Origin: Clostridia bacterium
Lineage (GTDB): Bacteria > Bacillota > Clostridia > Christensenellales > Borkfalkiaceae
Direction: 5' to 3'
Assembly: GCA_017621735.1 (NCBI GenBank)
Contig: JAGASM010000018.1
Span: 1 to 60,725 of the forward strand
DNA length: 60,725 nucleotides
In this document: piece by piece, positions 32,685 through 41,022 of the stretch
Position numbering within the stretch: the first letter of the stretch is position 1
How the letters are laid out: each line of letters begins with the position of its first letter
Notes under the pieces: generated by a model
What the model saw: the letters and a program-made list of their open reading frames with translations, nothing else
The model's database searches: none
Told to the model about the DNA's origin: nothing
Position numbers and translations under genes: made by a program

Positions 32685-33392
32685 TTAAAACGCTTTTTCA
32701 ATTGTTTTTTGATATTCGATCCTCGCTTCGGGGGAAAGGTCGCAATGTCCGCGATGCGGAACGGTGATGAACGTTACCTCATGGATTGCGCGCATTTTTT
32801 CTACGAAACGCACCGAATGCCTTTCGATATTTACCGCTTCATCCTCTTTGCAATGGAACACCGTATACGGGATTTTGGGCATCTTTTCCACCAAGTGATA
32901 GGGCGAGCAAGCCCTCAATGCCTCGTCCATGCCCCCTTCGTAACCGTAAAACGCGCTGTAAAGGGTGCGCGGAAGATCGTCGCGTTCCGTGTAATGATAG
33001 GGTAAATCGCACACGGGGCAGTTGGTAACGCACGCAACGGGCGCAATACGCGCATATGCCGTGTAGACGAGTGCGGAAAGCCCACCCATGCTTCCGCCTG
33101 TACATACGACTTTCACTCCGTCAAGTCCGTAATGCGCGCGTAAAACGGAAACGATCTCGTCCGTAAAAGAAACGGCGTCCCGATTCATCCAGCACCACGG
33201 GTTCGTATAGGGAACGACGTAAACGATTCCCTTTTCCGCCCACTCTTTTGCAACGGCAGGGTCCGTTTTATAGACGTTCATATTCCCAAGCCCGTAAAAT
33301 TCGAGCACGAACCCTCTGATTTTCCCCTTTACGAGTTTATCTCCCGAATAGGCGAACGACCGCAAATTTTCATACGTTACAATGCGTTCCAT
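32685..33392 (-). CDS. Alpha/beta hydrolase, prolyl oligopeptidase-like
   Basis: 235 residues with the nucleophile elbow GGSMGG (Ser ~101), an oxyanion region near YVVPYTNPWCW, and a C-terminal VPHRGHCDLSPE supplying the likely catalytic His. No signal peptide: a cytoplasmic serine hydrolase, substrate unknown. GGAGGG precedes the ATG. It is last in the trpS-DUF5685-J-like-membrane protein-rlmD operon, 9 bp after rlmD. Confidence 0.85.
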   Translation of the reverse strand: MERIVTYENLRSFAYSGDKLVKGKIRGFVLEFYGLGNMNVYKTDPAVAKEWAEKGIVYVVPYTNPWCWMNRDAVSFTDEIVSVLRAHYGLDGVKVVCTGGSMGGLSALVYTAYARIAPVACVTNCPVCDLPYHYTERDDLPRTLYSAFYGYEGGMDEALRACSPYHLVEKMPKIPYTVFHCKEDEAVNIERHSVRFVEKMRAIHEVTFITVPHRGHCDLSPEARIEYQKTIEKAF

Positions 33393-33401
33393 ATTCCCTC
33401 C

Positions 33402-34793
33402 TTAAATTTTAGAAAGACAAACAATAGTTTCAACGTGTTTGGTTTGAGGGAACATGTCGAACGGTTGAATGTAGGTAAGGCGGTACTTTCCGTTGGGGGT
33501 GGACGTCTTGATCAATTCTCCCCGTTCGTTTTCCACCAAACTGCCCGTTAAAATTCCTAAATCACGCGCAAGCGTTGCGGGATTGCACGATATCATGACG
33601 ATCTTTTCAATTTGACATGCACAAAGCGCCCGCAACACGCTCCGATCTACGCCCGCACGGGGCGGATCAAGCACGACGGTCGCTTTCGGCTCCGCCTTCA
33701 AAATATCCGCAAGACAGTCTTCCACCCGCCCGCAAACGTTCGTCATTTTATCCGAAAGCCCGTTTTTTTCCTTCAGCGAATTTGCGCACGCGCTCGCCTC
33801 GGGAATAATTTCTATTCCGTAGGCGTGCTTACAACGTTTTGCAAACATCGCAGTTAAAAGACCTCCGCCCGCATAACAGTCGACGACGACGTCTTCCTCC
33901 TTTGGCGCGGCAAGTGCGACCGCACGCTCGTACAACTTTGTGCGAACTCCTTCGTTGACTTGCACAAACGTACTCGCCCCGGCTTCAAACGTAATTCCGC
34001 CGTCGTCGCATTCGTACGTTCCCTTTCCCTTGATCAGTCGGAATTCTTCGCCGAAGATCACGTTCGTATTCGCATTGTTAAAATTAAGATAGAGGGAATA
34101 TTCCCCAAACACCTCGTCCAAAAGGTGTAAAAAGTAATCGATCCCCTTGATCTCCCGTTCCGCCGTAACAAGCGTTACAATAAATCTCCCCGAAAGTTCC
34201 CGCACGACGACGTGGCGTACTGTTCCGCTTCTTTTTTCCTCGTCGTAGCCGTCAAGCCCGCATTTTTCCATAAAACGGTAACATGCGGAAATGAGTTTTT
34301 CCGCCCACGCGGGATGAATCGGACAATGCGAAAGCGGAATAATTCGATGGGAGCGCTCCGCGTAAAACCCGATGACGGTTTGTCCGTTTTGCATGCCGAC
34401 GGGGAGTTGAATTTTATTGCGATAGGCATACTCTTTGTCGCTTTTTTCGCATAACGGTATGCAAAATTCAATCCCGCCGACCTTTTTTAAGCAGTCCTGT
34501 ACGAGCGAAGTTTTGAACTTTAACTGGTCGCGATAGCGCAAGTGTTGCAACTGGCAACCTCCGCAACGGTGAAAGACTTCGCACTTGGGGCGTACGCGCT
34601 CTTCGGCAGGCGTTAATACCTCTTCCACCTTTCCGTACCCGATTTGTCCTTTTACGCGCAAGACCTTTATTTCCGCGCGTTCACCGGGGAGTAAATAAGG
34701 CACAAAGAGAGTAACGCCGTTTTCTTTGACGATACCCTCTCCGTTTGTGCCGAGCGCAATGCACGTCCCGACGATCATTTGATTTTTTTCCAT
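33402..34793 (-). CDS. rlmD: 23S rRNA (uracil-C5)-methyltransferase, RlmD/TrmA family
   Basis: 463 residues: an N-terminal TRAM domain (about 5-62), a 4Fe-4S cluster formed by CEVFHRCGGC (71-80 region) plus the later SHCPIH, and a Rossmann methyltransferase domain with DCYAGGGLLT, LDPPRAGVD and the catalytic ISCNPATLARD cysteine. It methylates uracil in 23S rRNA using SAM; Firmicutes members may be the dual-specific RlmCD type. GGGAGGTAATTT precedes the ATG; 3 bp after the membrane protein gene. Confidence 0.93.
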   Translation of the reverse strand: MEKNQMIVGTCIALGTNGEGIVKENGVTLFVPYLLPGERAEIKVLRVKGQIGYGKVEEVLTPAEERVRPKCEVFHRCGGCQLQHLRYRDQLKFKTSLVQDCLKKVGGIEFCIPLCEKSDKEYAYRNKIQLPVGMQNGQTVIGFYAERSHRIIPLSHCPIHPAWAEKLISACYRFMEKCGLDGYDEEKRSGTVRHVVVRELSGRFIVTLVTAEREIKGIDYFLHLLDEVFGEYSLYLNFNNANTNVIFGEEFRLIKGKGTYECDDGGITFEAGASTFVQVNEGVRTKLYERAVALAAPKEEDVVVDCYAGGGLLTAMFAKRCKHAYGIEIIPEASACANSLKEKNGLSDKMTNVCGRVEDCLADILKAEPKATVVLDPPRAGVDRSVLRALCACQIEKIVMISCNPATLARDLGILTGSLVENERGELIKTSTPNGKYRLTYIQPFDMFPQTKHVETIVCLSKI

Positions 34794-34796
34794 AAA

Positions 34797-35348
34797 TTAC
34801 CTCCCGATTCTCCGCACCGCCAAATTAACCGACTTTTGGCAAAGGAAAATCATGCGGTCGTACGCCAAAAAAAATAGCGTTCCGCCGATGAAAATGACGG
34901 GAATAATATATTCGTTGATCCACTCGACGGCAACGTTCATGTCGAAGGTGAACTTCCAACAAAGATATAAGGCAAGGTCGAACCAAACCGCCTTCACGAT
35001 CCAACAAAGAATGGGGAACAGTTTGCTTTGCGGGAATTTCCTTTCCGCAATTTTCCGCTGTACGTGATTGACGAGCGGATGCAGCCCGAAAAAAACGATA
35101 AAGGGAAGCAACTTCCAAAAAAAAGCAAACCCGCTCAATACGCACGCAAGAAGGGAAGATGCAAGATAGCAAAGCACGTTCCCCCAAACAAAGTCCTTGG
35201 AAAGAGGGATCATCATGGCAAAACAGCCGACGATATATCCCGACGCAAGGAGAAAGGGATTGAGCGTTCCCAACCACAAAAAGAGGGTTGCGACTGCGCA
35301 AGAAACAGCGGAAAGCGCGATTTCAAACGATTTTGATTGCCGTTTCAT
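34797..35348 (-). CDS. Hypothetical integral membrane protein
   Basis: 183 residues with five or six hydrophobic helices and short basic ends. The pattern (PFLLASGYIVGCFAMMIPL, then LPFIVFFGLHPLVNH) resembles small Clostridia membrane proteins of the DUF2232 or ECF S-component type, but no family is certain. Its ATG overlaps the stop of the J-like gene as TAATG. No function assigned. Confidence 0.7.
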   Translation of the reverse strand: MKRQSKSFEIALSAVSCAVATLFLWLGTLNPFLLASGYIVGCFAMMIPLSKDFVWGNVLCYLASSLLACVLSGFAFFWKLLPFIVFFGLHPLVNHVQRKIAERKFPQSKLFPILCWIVKAVWFDLALYLCWKFTFDMNVAVEWINEYIIPVIFIGGTLFFLAYDRMIFLCQKSVNLAVRRIGR

Positions 35349-35956
35349 TAGCCGCAGTTACAACAAAGATTGAACAAACAGTTGACGCAAAGATACGTAT
35401 AACAGCAGTTGATGCAGTTGACGCACCAATTTCCGCCCATTTGCTCCCCGCCTGATTGCGGATTTGGATTTGTGTGAGGCGCATTCCCCGTTTGCGACTG
35501 ATAGTTGGTCCGCGCGTTGAGTTTTTCGTACGCATCGCGGAACTTTGCGTTGACGGGATCCATTTGCATGGCGATTTCAAGCTGTTTTTTGCTCTCGTTC
35601 ATCCAATTCTTTTTGAAGAAAACAACCGACTGCAAGTAGTGCCATTCCGCTCCGCGTTCGTTAAAGTCGTCGAGTTTTGCCTGTGCGCCTGCGATATCAC
35701 CCTTTTTGATGAGATCGGATACCTCTTCAAAAGCGGACGTCCCGCTCGTATTGTGCTTTGTTTCCCGACGGGACTCCATAATCTCGTTGTACGCAACGTC
35801 GAGTTTTCCGAGCATTTTCGCGGCGTTTACCCCCGCTTCCCCGTCTTGCCACTGTTCTTCCGCATACTTCTTTTTGAGCGCGCGATACGATTCTTCAATT
35901 TGTTCGTCCGTACTTTCGGCACTCACTTGTAACAGTTCGTAATATTCTTCTAACAT
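35348..35956 (-). CDS. J-domain-like protein with TPR region and Cys-rich tail
   Basis: 202 residues. Residues 4-60 resemble a DnaJ J-domain (EYYELLQVSAESTDEQIEES, then YRALKKKYAEEQW), but the HPD tripeptide needed to stimulate DnaK is absent. A TPR-like part follows (about 75-140). The last ~25 residues hold nine cysteines in repeated CxxC and CC pairs, which could bind metal or be lipidated. It lies between a DUF5685 gene and a membrane protein gene, an association that suggests a shared, unknown role. It is probably not a DnaK co-chaperone. Confidence 0.8.
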   Translation of the reverse strand: MLEEYYELLQVSAESTDEQIEESYRALKKKYAEEQWQDGEAGVNAAKMLGKLDVAYNEIMESRRETKHNTSGTSAFEEVSDLIKKGDIAGAQAKLDDFNERGAEWHYLQSVVFFKKNWMNESKKQLEIAMQMDPVNAKFRDAYEKLNARTNYQSQTGNAPHTNPNPQSGGEQMGGNWCVNCINCCYTYLCVNCLFNLCCNCG

Positions 35957-35966
35957 TGATCAACCT

Positions 35967-36836
35967 CTATTTGATTCTCGTTTTTTGTTTTTGCCGTTTT
36001 TCTCCGCGCATGACGCGCGCCGTTTCGCAAGGAAGTCCCCGCAATAAAATATTATCCGTTAAATCGCGATTAAAGGGAAATTCGATTTGTGCCAAATTTT
36101 CCCGAATCGCATAAAACAACGTGTCGAACAAAAACGCGACGTCCGCGCCGTGTTCTTTCAAAAGCGCCTCCCTGCTCTCGCTTTGAAAACTGAGGACGAA
36201 AGGATTATACGCACCCTTCTTTTTGTCCTTATCGTAATCGTCCAAGGCGTCGATCAGATAAATCCATTTTCCAAGCGAATAAAACAACCCGTCCGTGTAT
36301 TCCGTCCCCTTTTCTTTGAGAAAATGACGGGACAGTTCTTTCATCATCGTCGCCGTCGCGTCGGCGGCAACGTCGAGGGACGAAATTTTTTTCTTTTCCG
36401 TTTTTTCCTGCTCTTTCAAATTTTCGGCTACGATTGCGCAAAGTTCGGGATATTTCTTTTTGGCGCGGCGAAATCCCTTTTTGAACCAAAGCCGCTGCCC
36501 GCGTCCTTTATCGCCGTCTTCAATGTCATCCGTCAACTTATAATAGGTCAAAACAACGTTGAGCGCGCCGAGTTCTTCCGTCATATCGTCGACGACCGCC
36601 ATCGGTTGCTTTGCAAAGACGTGCTCGAAACAATGTTGTTTCTCCACCTTGATATCTACGCCCGCAATGTTGTGCAGCAGCGCAGAAAGCACCGAAACGT
36701 CGTAAGAAAGCCCCATTCGCGCAGCGTGCCCGCAAGACTTCGCAATCCCCTTGCAAAGTCCGCAATACATCGCTTTATAGAGCATAAAATCTTTGATATA
36801 TAAGTTGGGCAAATCGTACCGAACGTATCCGAACAC
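35967..36836 (-). CDS. DUF5685-family protein
   Basis: 289 residues starting MFGYVRYDLPNLYIKDF with CGLCKGIAKSCG just after, the recognisable opening of DUF5685. The rest is mostly helix with HFLKEKGTEYTDGLFYSLGK and a WIYLIDALDDYDKDKKKGAYNPF stretch whose Asp/Asn cluster recalls helical prenyl-synthase-like folds; that is only a resemblance. It begins 2 bp after trpS and precedes the J-like gene, a common pairing in Clostridia. Function unknown. Confidence 0.82.
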   Translation of the reverse strand: MFGYVRYDLPNLYIKDFMLYKAMYCGLCKGIAKSCGHAARMGLSYDVSVLSALLHNIAGVDIKVEKQHCFEHVFAKQPMAVVDDMTEELGALNVVLTYYKLTDDIEDGDKGRGQRLWFKKGFRRAKKKYPELCAIVAENLKEQEKTEKKKISSLDVAADATATMMKELSRHFLKEKGTEYTDGLFYSLGKWIYLIDALDDYDKDKKKGAYNPFVLSFQSESREALLKEHGADVAFLFDTLFYAIRENLAQIEFPFNRDLTDNILLRGLPCETARVMRGEKRQKQKTRIK

Positions 36837-36838
36837 CC

Positions 36839-37843
36839 TTATTCTCCCTGATAAAATCCGATTTTACGGTAAACTTTCGAAAGCGTTTTGCGCGCCGCCT
36901 TAAATGCGCGTTCCGCCCCCGAAGAAAGCACCTCGCCGAGATATTTTTTATCCGCAAGCAAACGCTTTTGCTCCGCTTGAACGGGTGCAAGCACGTCGGC
37001 TACCGTTTCGCCGACGGCAAGTTTGAATTCGCCGTATCCCTTTCCTTCAAATTCGCGTTCCGCCTCTTCTACCGTCTTTCCCGAGAATGCCGCATAGATA
37101 TTCAAAAGATTGCTGACGCCCGGCTTTTCTTCCGTTGCCTTGATTTCGTTTCCGCTGTCCGTTACGGCGCGTTTGAATTTGCGAATGACGGTATCCCGAT
37201 CGTCCGACAAAAAGACGGATGCGTTTAAGTTTTCGTCCGACTTGCTCATTTTTTTGGTGGGCTCTTGCAAGGACGCAATTTTTGCCCCCGCCTTCATAAT
37301 ATACCCTTCGGGTACGCGGAAGGTTTCCCCGTAGCGGTTGTTAAACCGTACGGCAATGTCGCGCGCGATTTCAAGATGTTGTCTTTGATCGATGCCGACG
37401 GGAACGATTTCCGTTTGATACAGCAAAATATCCGCCGCCATCAAGACGGGATAGTCCATGAGTCCCATATTGATGTTTTCCGCATGGCGTGCGCTCTTGT
37501 CCTTAAACTGCGTCATGCGTTCCATTTCGCCGACGTAGGTAAGCGAATTGAGCACCCAAGTAAGTTCTGCATGTTGCGGGACTTGCGACTGTACGTAAAG
37601 GGTGCATTTTTCGGGATCTACCCCGCACGCAATATAAAGTGCGCAAAGTTCAAGCGTTCTCCGCCGCAATTCGGCGGGTTCTTGGCGTACCGTGATCGCA
37701 TGCATATTTGCGATTGCATAAAAGCATTCGTAAGAGTCTTGCAATGCAACCCAGTTGCGGATCGCACCCGTATAATTTCCGATGGTCAAATTCCCGCTCG
37801 GCTGTACCGCCGAGTACAATACTTTTTTCTCCATTTCGCTCAC
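36839..37843 (-). CDS. trpS: Tryptophanyl-tRNA synthetase
   Basis: About 334 residues, the class Ic TrpRS size. The HIGH-equivalent is in SAVQPSGNLTIGNYTGA, the KMSKS motif is at TKKMSKSDEN, and MDYPVLMAADILLY and PVGIDQRQHLE are family hallmarks. It charges tRNA-Trp. Start may be GTG at 37843 or the ATG at 37834; the Shine-Dalgarno GAGAAGTGAG does not decide. It heads a six-gene operon. No T-box leader is present in the short 5' region. Confidence 0.96.
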   Translation of the reverse strand: MSEMEKKVLYSAVQPSGNLTIGNYTGAIRNWVALQDSYECFYAIANMHAITVRQEPAELRRRTLELCALYIACGVDPEKCTLYVQSQVPQHAELTWVLNSLTYVGEMERMTQFKDKSARHAENINMGLMDYPVLMAADILLYQTEIVPVGIDQRQHLEIARDIAVRFNNRYGETFRVPEGYIMKAGAKIASLQEPTKKMSKSDENLNASVFLSDDRDTVIRKFKRAVTDSGNEIKATEEKPGVSNLLNIYAAFSGKTVEEAEREFEGKGYGEFKLAVGETVADVLAPVQAEQKRLLADKKYLGEVLSSGAERAFKAARKTLSKVYRKIGFYQGE

Positions 37844-37863
37844 TTCTCAATCGTATTTACCTT

Positions 37864-37892
37864 ATTATACCACATTCCCCTGTAAAATGCAA
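37864..37892 (-). promoter_or_regulatory. Promoter of the trpS operon
   Basis: TTGCAT (37887-37892) and TATAAT (37864-37869) at 17 bp on the minus strand with extended TGG; transcription starts only about 15-20 nt before the gene. Confidence 0.85.
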
Positions 37893-38025
37893 CGTCGAAC
37901 GAGGGAAATTCCCTTCCGCTCACAAGGTTTTCACCCCTCTTGCACATAATTTTGTTCAACTTCCGCCAAATCGGAATATTTGTAGAGTTCTTTTCCCCCG
38001 TTGAGGGTATCCTTCTCCTTTGCCG

Positions 38026-38036
38026 TGTGGTATAAT
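38026..38036 (+). promoter_or_regulatory. Promoter of the second XRE gene
   Basis: Extended -10 TGTGGTATAAT (hexamer 38031-38036) without a good -35. Confidence 0.6.
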
Positions 38037-38063
38037 ATTTACAAAAATGAAAGGAGAAAACAG

Positions 38064-38669
38064 ATGGAACTTTTGAAAATCGGAACTTTTATTTCGCAGG
38101 AGAGAAAAAAACTCGGTCTTACGCAAGCGGCGCTCGCCGAAAAACTCTTTGTAAGCGAAAAAACGGTTAGCAAATGGGAAACGGGGAAAGGATTGCCCGA
38201 TACTTCCGTTTTGCCCGCCTTGTGCGAAATTCTTCACGTTACCGTCAACGAACTTTTATGCGGAGAACGCGTTTCGTCGGAAGAATACGCAGACAAAGCG
38301 GAGATAAACTTGTTGCAACTGCAAAAAACGAAGGAGGAAGGCGACAAAGCACTCCTTTCGATGGAATGGGTCATCGGGATTCTTTCCGTTGTCTTTTTGC
38401 TTTCCTTGACGGTCATCGCCGCCTACCTCTCCATGGAAACTTGGCTTAGGATCTTCCTCATTTGCTTTGCGTTTGCGGTTTCTATCGTCGGGATCGGATT
38501 TGCGTTGAAAATTGAACAAATTGCAGGTTATTACGCTTGTAAAAAATGCGGACACAAATACGTTCCGAAATACAACCAGGTTTTTTGGGCAATGCATTTT
38601 GGGCGCACAAGATATATGAAATGCCCCCGCTGCAACCGCTGGTCTTGGCATAAAAAGACGACGCGTTGA
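38064..38669 (+). CDS. XRE-family regulator with membrane helices and zinc ribbon
   Basis: 201 residues. Residues ~5-60 are a Cro/C1-type HTH (KKLGLTQAALAEKLFVSEKT, then VSKWETGKGLPD). Two hydrophobic helices follow (about 99-120 and 127-147), then a CxxCG...CPRC zinc ribbon (about 156-190). This HTH-TM-zinc arrangement is typical of small membrane-bound Firmicutes regulators. AAAGGAG lies 7 bases before the ATG at 38064; the longer frame begins inside the promoter. Its last codons are part of a 107-bp tandem duplication. Confidence 0.85.
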   Translation: MELLKIGTFISQERKKLGLTQAALAEKLFVSEKTVSKWETGKGLPDTSVLPALCEILHVTVNELLCGERVSSEEYADKAEINLLQLQKTKEEGDKALLSMEWVIGILSVVFLLSLTVIAAYLSMETWLRIFLICFAFAVSIVGIGFALKIEQIAGYYACKKCGHKYVPKYNQVFWAMHFGRTRYMKCPRCNRWSWHKKTTR

Positions 38670-38871
38670 CGGAAAAAACGAGAATTTTACAAAAACTCGC
38701 TTGTCGCAACCCCAAACGGGTTTTTCCGCCAACCGCTTGATAAACGAAAGTAAGTTTTCGCTAGACGACGCGTTGACGGAAAAAACGAGAATTTTACAAA
38801 AACTCGCTTGTCGCAACCCCAAACGGGTTTTTCCGCCCAACCGCTTGAAAAACGAAAGTAAGTTTTCGACA
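38657..38871. repeat. Tandem duplication of the XRE gene 3' end, 107-bp unit
   Basis: The block starting GACGACGCGTTGACGGAAAA at 38657 (final codons plus stop) recurs at 38764 with few changes, including CCCCAAACGGGTTTTTCCGC and a CGAAAGTAAGTTTTCG hairpin at each end. Confidence 0.9.
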
Positions 38872-38885
38872 AAAGACGCCAACAA

Positions 38886-38920
38886 AAAGAACTCTATCCA
38901 AACGATAGAGTTCTTTTCTT
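38886..38920. terminator. Bidirectional terminator before thrC
   Basis: GAACTCTATC-CAAAC-GATAGAGTTC with T-rich flanks on both strands; serves the convergent XRE and thrC genes. Confidence 0.85.
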
Positions 38921-38929
38921 TTGTAAATA

Positions 38930-40422
38930 TCAACCGATGAATTTTAATACTTCGTCGTATAATTTTTCGGGCGTCGCCGTTTGCTTAAAGCGAACGGGCT
39001 TATAGCGCAACGCTTTCAAACTTTCGGGCACTTTCATTGCCGTGAGCAAATTGATGCGCTTGATTCCCTTAAAACTGTCCTTGACGTCGTTCCCCGTCAA
39101 AGCGTACAAGACGTCCTGCGGGAATTTATACGGGCTCGCCGTCGACACGACGACCATTTGCGCATCGTCGTCAATATGATTGTCCTCTTTGTACTTTTCG
39201 TACTTTTGCGCGACGTTCATCGCTACGCCCGTATGCGTGTCCATAGGATATCCGTAATCCATAAAGAACTCGTACATACAGTCAACCGTGTCGTCCTCGC
39301 TTGTAAATCCCGCAAAGAATTGCTCGCGAATGCGTTTCATTTCTTCGGGACGCATTTCGTATCTTCCCTTGGTGAAAAGAGCGTTCATACGTTCCGCGGT
39401 AAGCGCCGCGTTTCTTCCCGAAATTTCAAAGATGAGCCGTTCGAGGTTAGAAGAAACGAGAATATCCATCGAAGGGGACATCGTCTTAAAGAAGGGACGC
39501 TTGCTGTCGTAAACACCGCGCGCGATGAAATCCGTCAAAACGTTGTTTTGTTGGACGCGCAAACGAGTTTTCCGACGGGTAGCCCCATCTGTTTTGCATA
39601 ATACGCCGCAAGAATGTTACCGAAGTTCCCCGTGGGAACGGTGAAATCCACCTTGTCCCCCATTTGAATTTGTTCGGAAGAAACGAGATCCAAATATGCG
39701 GAGAAATAGTACGCGATTTGGGGCGCAAGACGGCCGAAGTTAATGGAATTTGCCGAAGAGAGGAGTACGTTTTTCTCCTTGAGTTCCGCTTGATACTGTT
39801 CGAAATTGAAAATGCGCTTGACCGCCGTTTGACAATCGTCGAAATTCCCCTTAACCGCAACGACGTTGACGTTTTCCCCTTCCTGCGTGCACATTTGCAA
39901 CTTTTGCATTTTGGAAACGCCGTCGTCCGGATAAAAGACCATAATCTTGATGCCTTCCGCGTCTTTGAATCCTTCGAGCGCCGCTTTTCCCGTATCACCG
40001 CTCGTCGCGACGAGAATCAAAATCGTTTCTTTGATTCCGCAAAGATCGCACCCTCTCCGCAATAAATAGGGAAGAACGGTCAACGCCATGTCTTTGAACG
40101 CGCAAGTCGGACCGTGAAAAAGTTCGAGCATGTACATGCCGTTTTCCACCTTGACGAGGGGAGCAGGATCGTCCCCTTCAAACTGCGCGTACGCCTTTTG
40201 CAGCGCCGAAAGCATTTCATCCTTGTCGTATTCGTCTAAATACTTGTGCAAAACGTGCGTCGCACGTTCGGGATAATCCATTGCAAGCATTTCATTGAGT
40301 TCGGAAAGAGATACGGCGGGGAACTTTTCGGGGACAAAAAGCCCTCCGTCCTTCGCAAGTCCCTGCACGATCGCTTGCGCGCCTGTTACCCGTTCATTTC
40401 CCCTTGTACTTACAAAATACAT
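38930..40422 (-). pseudogene. thrC: Threonine synthase, single-base frameshift
   Basis: Two overlapping frames (39535-40422 and 38930-39562) together encode a full ~497-residue threonine synthase of the long bacterial type. The first part carries the PLP lysine in GPTCAFKDMAL (Lys 110), SGDTGKAA and TGNFGNILAAYYAKQMGLP, and breaks after LVCASN; the second frame continues with NNVLTDFIARGVYD. Adding one A to the AAAA run on the coding strand (T run 39546-39549) rejoins the frames. The enzyme would form threonine from O-phosphohomoserine. Either the gene is inactive or the base call is wrong. Confidence 0.85.
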
Positions 40423-40449
40423 TGCCCTCTCCTTTCAGTCAAACCTTCT

Positions 40450-40490
40450 TAAAAAAACAAGTGAACTCTCGGACGGGCGTCCGAGAGTTG
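40450..40490 (-). terminator. Terminator upstream of thrC
   Basis: AACTCTCGGAC-GGGC-GTCCGAGAGTT perfect stem followed on the minus strand by a T7 run; ends the P-loop gene. Confidence 0.85.
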
Positions 40491-40506
40491 ATTCCTTTCA
40501 AAAACC

Positions 40507-40914
40507 TTACAGATACTTCGCCACAAATTCGGGAAGTTCTTCCTTTGCGCAACTGCAAGTGATGCAAATTTGCAATGCGCGCTGTTCGGAAACCTTATCC
40601 AACATATAGAAGAACGCCGCCATATCTTTGAGTTCTTTCCCCGCGATTCTTGCCGCGCCGTCTACGAAAACGTATTCGTTGTCGCCGTTGCCCGCAATCG
40701 CGCCTTTGATGAATCCGCAAAGCGCGTCTTCCCCGGCAATCGCATAATCGCTGACGTCGATAAAACGAACGTCGCGTTTTAAGTCGTACATATATCTTTT
40801 GGTATCGGTGATGAAGATCAAGTGGCCTTTCGCCTGTTCAACCGCTGCGTTTGCATTGTCGATAATTTGCTTGGTCTTTCCGCTGCCTTTGGGTCCGCAA
40901 ATGATTTTGATCAT
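40507..40914 (-). CDS. Small P-loop ATP-binding protein
   Basis: 135 residues with Walker A GPKGSGKT at positions 6-13 and a Walker B-like YVFVDGA around 85-91. It matches small Clostridia P-loop proteins sometimes labelled PilT-like; no pilus genes are near, so that label should not be trusted. Start at 40914 follows GGAGG by 10 bases, and a GAACGCC / GGTGTTC hairpin sits just before the Shine-Dalgarno. Function unknown. Confidence 0.75.
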   Translation of the reverse strand: MIKIICGPKGSGKTKQIIDNANAAVEQAKGHLIFITDTKRYMYDLKRDVRFIDVSDYAIAGEDALCGFIKGAIAGNGDNEYVFVDGAARIAGKELKDMAAFFYMLDKVSEQRALQICITCSCAKEELPEFVAKYL

Positions 40915-40966
40915 AAGAAACTGTCCTCCTTGAACACCTCGCGGCGTTCTTTTATTTATTATCTTT

Positions 40967-40995
40967 ATTCTACCAAGTTTTTCCGTACTTTTCAA
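40967..40995 (-). promoter_or_regulatory. Promoter of the P-loop gene
   Basis: TTGAAA (40990-40995) and TAGAAT (40967-40972), 17 bp apart on the minus strand, extended TGG. Confidence 0.75.
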
Positions 40996-41022
40996 GGGGT
41001 TTTCTAAAAAAAGTCCAAAAAA

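Noticed and set aside
37844..37900. T-box leader for trpS
   Set aside because: The transcript leader is only about 15-20 nt, with no specifier loop or T-box sequence.
38930..39562. Second half of thrC as an independent gene
   Set aside because: It begins mid-domain, overlaps the first half and has no ribosome binding site; one base restores a single threonine synthase.
40507..40914. PilT/twitching motility ATPase
   Set aside because: The protein has only a Walker A motif and is far too short; no pilus genes are nearby.
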